Shown piece by piece: positions 60,986-64,000 of a stretch of 64,000 nt of DNA (position 1 is the stretch's first letter; the number at the start of each line of letters is the position of its first letter). Origin of the DNA: Drechslerella dactyloides (Eukaryota; Ascomycota; Orbiliomycetes; Orbiliales; Orbiliaceae); assembly GCA_020064725.1 (NCBI GenBank), contig JAGTWJ010000019.1, positions 3,782,001 through 3,846,000 on the forward strand, written 5' to 3'. Under the pieces are notes generated by a model. The model ran no database searches, was not told the DNA's origin, and saw only the letters and a program-made list of their open reading frames with translations. The translations under genes were made by a program, and so were the position numbers.

Positions 60986-62485
60986 ATGAGTTTCGCATTG
61001 AGAGCTAGTTCCAGAGCTCTGGCTAAAGCTACTGCCACAGCCTCTCCTCTTCGACGGCTCGCCCCATCAGTGCAGGTAAGCTACCCTATTCTTGCTGTTG
61101 CAAGTTTGACCATGTAGTACGTGTACTATAGTAATTAGAACTGCTGCTGACGCATTGCATTGGTTAACCGTCTGGTCTACTGCGATAAACAGAAACGAAC
61201 GATGCATGTCCAGTCGATTCCCATGTGTTGGTGGACCTAATTGCTTGAACTCTGGATGATTGGAGATATTGATTGGAGATATGTCCAGGGACTGGGAGCC
61301 ACGATAACTACTCTTATGTCGTCATTGATGATAAGACCAAGGATGCTATGATTGTGGACCCTGCCAATCCACCAGAGTGAGCTGCTTCTTTGAAGTGATT
61401 CATAATAACTCAAGGTTTTCAGTGGTGACTAATGCGTATGGCGATTCACTTTTTGATAGGGTTCTACCTGTTCTTAAGGAGCTGATCGATAGTGGGAAAA
61501 TCAATCTCAAGGCTATCATCAATACTCATCAGTATGTTACGGTTTCAGATTCATTCACAGCTGTGTTCTGAGAATGGAAACTAATGTGAATGCACACTCA
61601 GTCACCGCGACCATGCTGGTGGAAACGCCGAACTGGTATGCGACTGAATACACAATCCACAAGCTGCCTCAATAGCCTCTGCTGATCATGAGACCGCACA
61701 TTAATCATTTTTGGATTTCGATAGCTGCGGCAATATACGGGCATTCCAGTCATTGGTGGCAAGGATTGCGATAAAGTTACCACTACGCCAGGACACAACG
61801 AATCTTTCTCCATTGGCGACGGGATTAAAGTCCAGGCAATCCACACGCCCTGCCACACACGGGACAGCATATGCTTTTTCATGGAAGATGGTGCAGATAG
61901 AGTTGTCTTCACCGGTGACACGCTCTTCATCGCGGGTATGTTTCAATAAGATTCGCGGGTTGAGCCGGTCAGCGCAAAATTTCAGGCGGTATACTGACAT
62001 CTTAACGGCGGTGGCCACAGGCTGCGGGAGGTTCTTCGAGGGAACAGCGGAAGAAATGCACGAGGCACTGAGTAGACTGGCAAAGTTACCAAAGGAGACG
62101 AAAGTCTATGTGAGTGTCTTGTACCCATGATCCGGATCGTCCTCTCAGCGCTGACGTTGGATATTTTTGCGGCAGCCGGGCCACGAATATACAAAGTCAA
62201 ACATCAAGTTCGGAAAATCTGTCATAGATACCGTCTGGATGCAGAAGCTTGATAAGTTTTGCGATGAGAACCCCGAGACGCAGGGTAAATTTACGATAGA
62301 GGATGAGCTGAGGCACAACGTTTTCATGAAAGTCGAGGTGAACAGATTCAGCTGTGAAGAGGTGATGTTTATTGAAAATGCTAACTTCGTCGTAGGAGCC
62401 GGAGATTCAGCAGGTGACTGGGAAGACTGATAAGTTTGAGGTCATGCAGAAATTGAGAGATATGAAGAATAGTTTTAAAGGATGA
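60986..62485 (+). CDS. glo2: Hydroxyacylglutathione hydrolase (glyoxalase II)
   Basis: It hydrolyses S-lactoylglutathione to lactate and glutathione, the second step of methylglyoxal removal. Nine exons (60986-61075, 61193-61226, 61289-61376, 61460-61531, 61602-61635, 61725-61935, 62021-62109, 62176-62337, 62396-62485) encode 289 residues. The metallo-beta-lactamase metal site is complete: NTHHHRDHAGGN, with HTPCHTRDS and FTGDTLF later. CGRFFEGT follows, and PGHEYT starts the C-terminal substrate helix domain. The first 30 residues are rich in Arg, Ala and Ser with no acid, as in a mitochondrial presequence. An internal Met34 in exon 2 begins the part conserved in cytosolic enzymes. Two exons are 34 nt. 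Intron 2 uses a GTTGGT donor. Confidence 0.92.
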
Positions 62486-64000
62486 TTACTGGAAGCGTGC
62501 GGATTGTCAAGTAAATACAGCACTCAGCATGACCCTTTTCAAAAGAAAATCACATTGTATATCAATTAGAACATGAGCCTGCGTATTAATGAAGTAATAG
62601 TATATAAATGAGCAAGTACCCACGGTACCGACCCATGCAGGGGATTTGGACCTGATGACTCCTTACGGTTGATAGTTTGTGTCACTTGAGCGAAGAGACG
62701 TGCCATAAAAATATTGACAGGCCCTACAAGTACCCATTGATCATGAGATATGCATATGTAGTGATGACCTATATATATTCTGGCTTCTACATCACTTTTA
62801 TATATCAAGCACTTTTTTTACTATTCGAACTCAGGCCCCACATGCATATGCATCTGGCCCCGAGACTATGCATATATATGATGGAGGATCGAATTTTGTT
62901 ATTGTACTAGCTGGAGCGAAATGTCAACCCTGGGCATAACAGTCTACTGAACTCTCAAAGTTTACCAAGTCATAGATTCCCGATTACTTCATCCTGGCAT
63001 CTGACCTAAAGATACACCTGAGCCTAATTAATAGTACCTATAGACTCTAAAGACATCGCAGGAGAGGCCGCTTCGGTTGAAAATGGGTAACTGCTAAGTT
63101 AACTCGGACTTCAGAAATTCAGACATACACATATTGAGATGATAGCTTTGTCGTAGCGCGCCGGCGTGTCATGTCATTCTACGGATTCATAGCAACTGTA
63201 AGCAAAGACTACAAATTTATATGTCTATTGTTAGAACCAAATCCTTTTGATCTCGACCGACAAGAAGAATGTTAAGCGTACCCAGTCTCGGCAGCAGACG
63301 CAGAGGCTCGCTGCCGTTTTTGCTGCCGTTGCGGTCCACTTTCGTGGGCCTGGCGCTCTGGCTTCAAGACTACTAGTAAAGGGTACGTAAGTATCGATTT
63401 ACCTTTGCTTTACTTCGATAAGGCAGGAAATAAATACGTAACCTACTAGGTAAGTAACTAGGAAGTACACATATATATCTTACTTGCACTTGAACCGACT
63501 CGTGCAACTTGGAGCTATCCGCGTAAAGAAGCCGTCAAATGTGGTCTCGTAAACCAAGCCCTTCCTCGCCACGTCCAATGAGCAGATGGTGGCATTTTGG
63601 CGAAGGCAACGCGCATGATAGCAGCGGACAGTTTAAGCTTCAGCAACGCTACAACATCCACGCATCAAAAATTCAGACCTATCACAGTGTGAATTGTGGA
63701 TTGTGAATTGACTTTGCTACTACCTTACTAGCGGTGTACAAAGTTGTCAGTTGTTGAGCATTTCGCCGTTGAATTCTAGAGGCTTCAACCACCGAGCTTT
63801 CTCTGTTTCCCCTCTCCTCTTCCTCTCCTCTTCCTCTCCCCTTCTCTTCTTCCTCTCCTCTTCCTCTCCTCTTCCTCTCCCCTTCTCTTCTTCCTCTCCT
63901 CTTCCTCTCTTCTCCCTCTCCCCTTCCTCCACCATAACCTCCACCAACCCATCTCTCTCCGGATACCCCGGCCCTCTCCCAGCTGCGTATGATACGCACC
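62486..64000. other. Right-edge region, no gene seen
   Basis: 1.5 kb with stops on all frames apart from the low-complexity frame created by the pyrimidine satellite. Nothing with gene character was recognised. Confidence 0.55.
63789..63930 (+). repeat. Pyrimidine satellite (CTTCCTCTC units)
   Basis: Over 140 bases the plus strand is nearly pure C/T, built from CCTCTTCCTCTC-like units. A longer block ending CCCCTTCTCTT occurs at least twice, giving higher-order repetition. Confidence 0.9.

Noticed and set aside
63682..63999. 105-codon minus-strand frame at the right edge
   Set aside because: Its middle is an Arg/Glu/Gly run encoded entirely by the pyrimidine satellite.

Overview
The window is nuclear DNA of a filamentous ascomycete (Pezizomycotina). 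Genes carry many short spliceosomal introns (about 50 to 150 nt) with GTANGT-like donors, RCTAAC-like branch points and TAG/CAG acceptors. The gene set is fungal: an SH3-type Cdc25 Ras exchange factor, a C2H2 plus fungal-specific transcription factor, a short tail-less kinesin-3, and a PPPDE-thioredoxin-PUL fusion. I could not place it to genus. Fifteen protein genes were reconstructed. I worked out exon boundaries by hand from splice signals, reading frame and family motifs. No tRNA, rRNA, CRISPR array or intact transposon was recognised.

Left block (1 to 11.8 kb): a 5'-cut YML020w-type hydrolase (+), a Gfo/Idh/MocA oxidoreductase (+), guanine deaminase (-) and the Ras exchange factor (-).

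Middle (11.8 to 34.1 kb): two gene deserts flank one transcription factor gene (24788-27248, +). The first, almost 13 kb, is the shared divergent upstream region of the Ras exchange factor and the transcription factor. It has a purine-rich block at the left end, a pyrimidine-rich block at the right end, and simple-sequence arrays. The second, 6.8 kb, lies downstream of the transcription factor. Such deserts around a regulator suggest long leaders and dispersed regulatory DNA. This is inference.

Right block (34.1 to 62.5 kb): dense housekeeping genes. They are Vps16 (+), kinesin-3 (-), a TDG/Mug-type DNA glycosylase (+), Trm3-type tRNA ribose methyltransferase with 18 exons (+), PPPDE-thioredoxin-PUL protein (-), Golgi GDPase Gda1 (+), a class II eIF4E (-), Las1 (-), NAD kinase (+) and glyoxalase II (+). 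Neighbours are mostly convergent or divergent pairs with 0.2 to 0.6 kb spacers. An AT-rich 1 kb stretch lies between the PPPDE and Gda1 genes. The right edge (62.5 to 64 kb) has no gene, only a pyrimidine satellite.

The genes do not form a metabolic cluster. They cover vesicle fusion, motor transport, DNA repair, tRNA and rRNA maturation, translation, purine salvage, NADP supply and methylglyoxal detoxification. No convincing new system was found. The best leads are catalytic-motif micro-exons in two genes, a possible dual-start glyoxalase II, the divergent Ras-exchange-factor/transcription-factor desert, and the tail-less kinesin.
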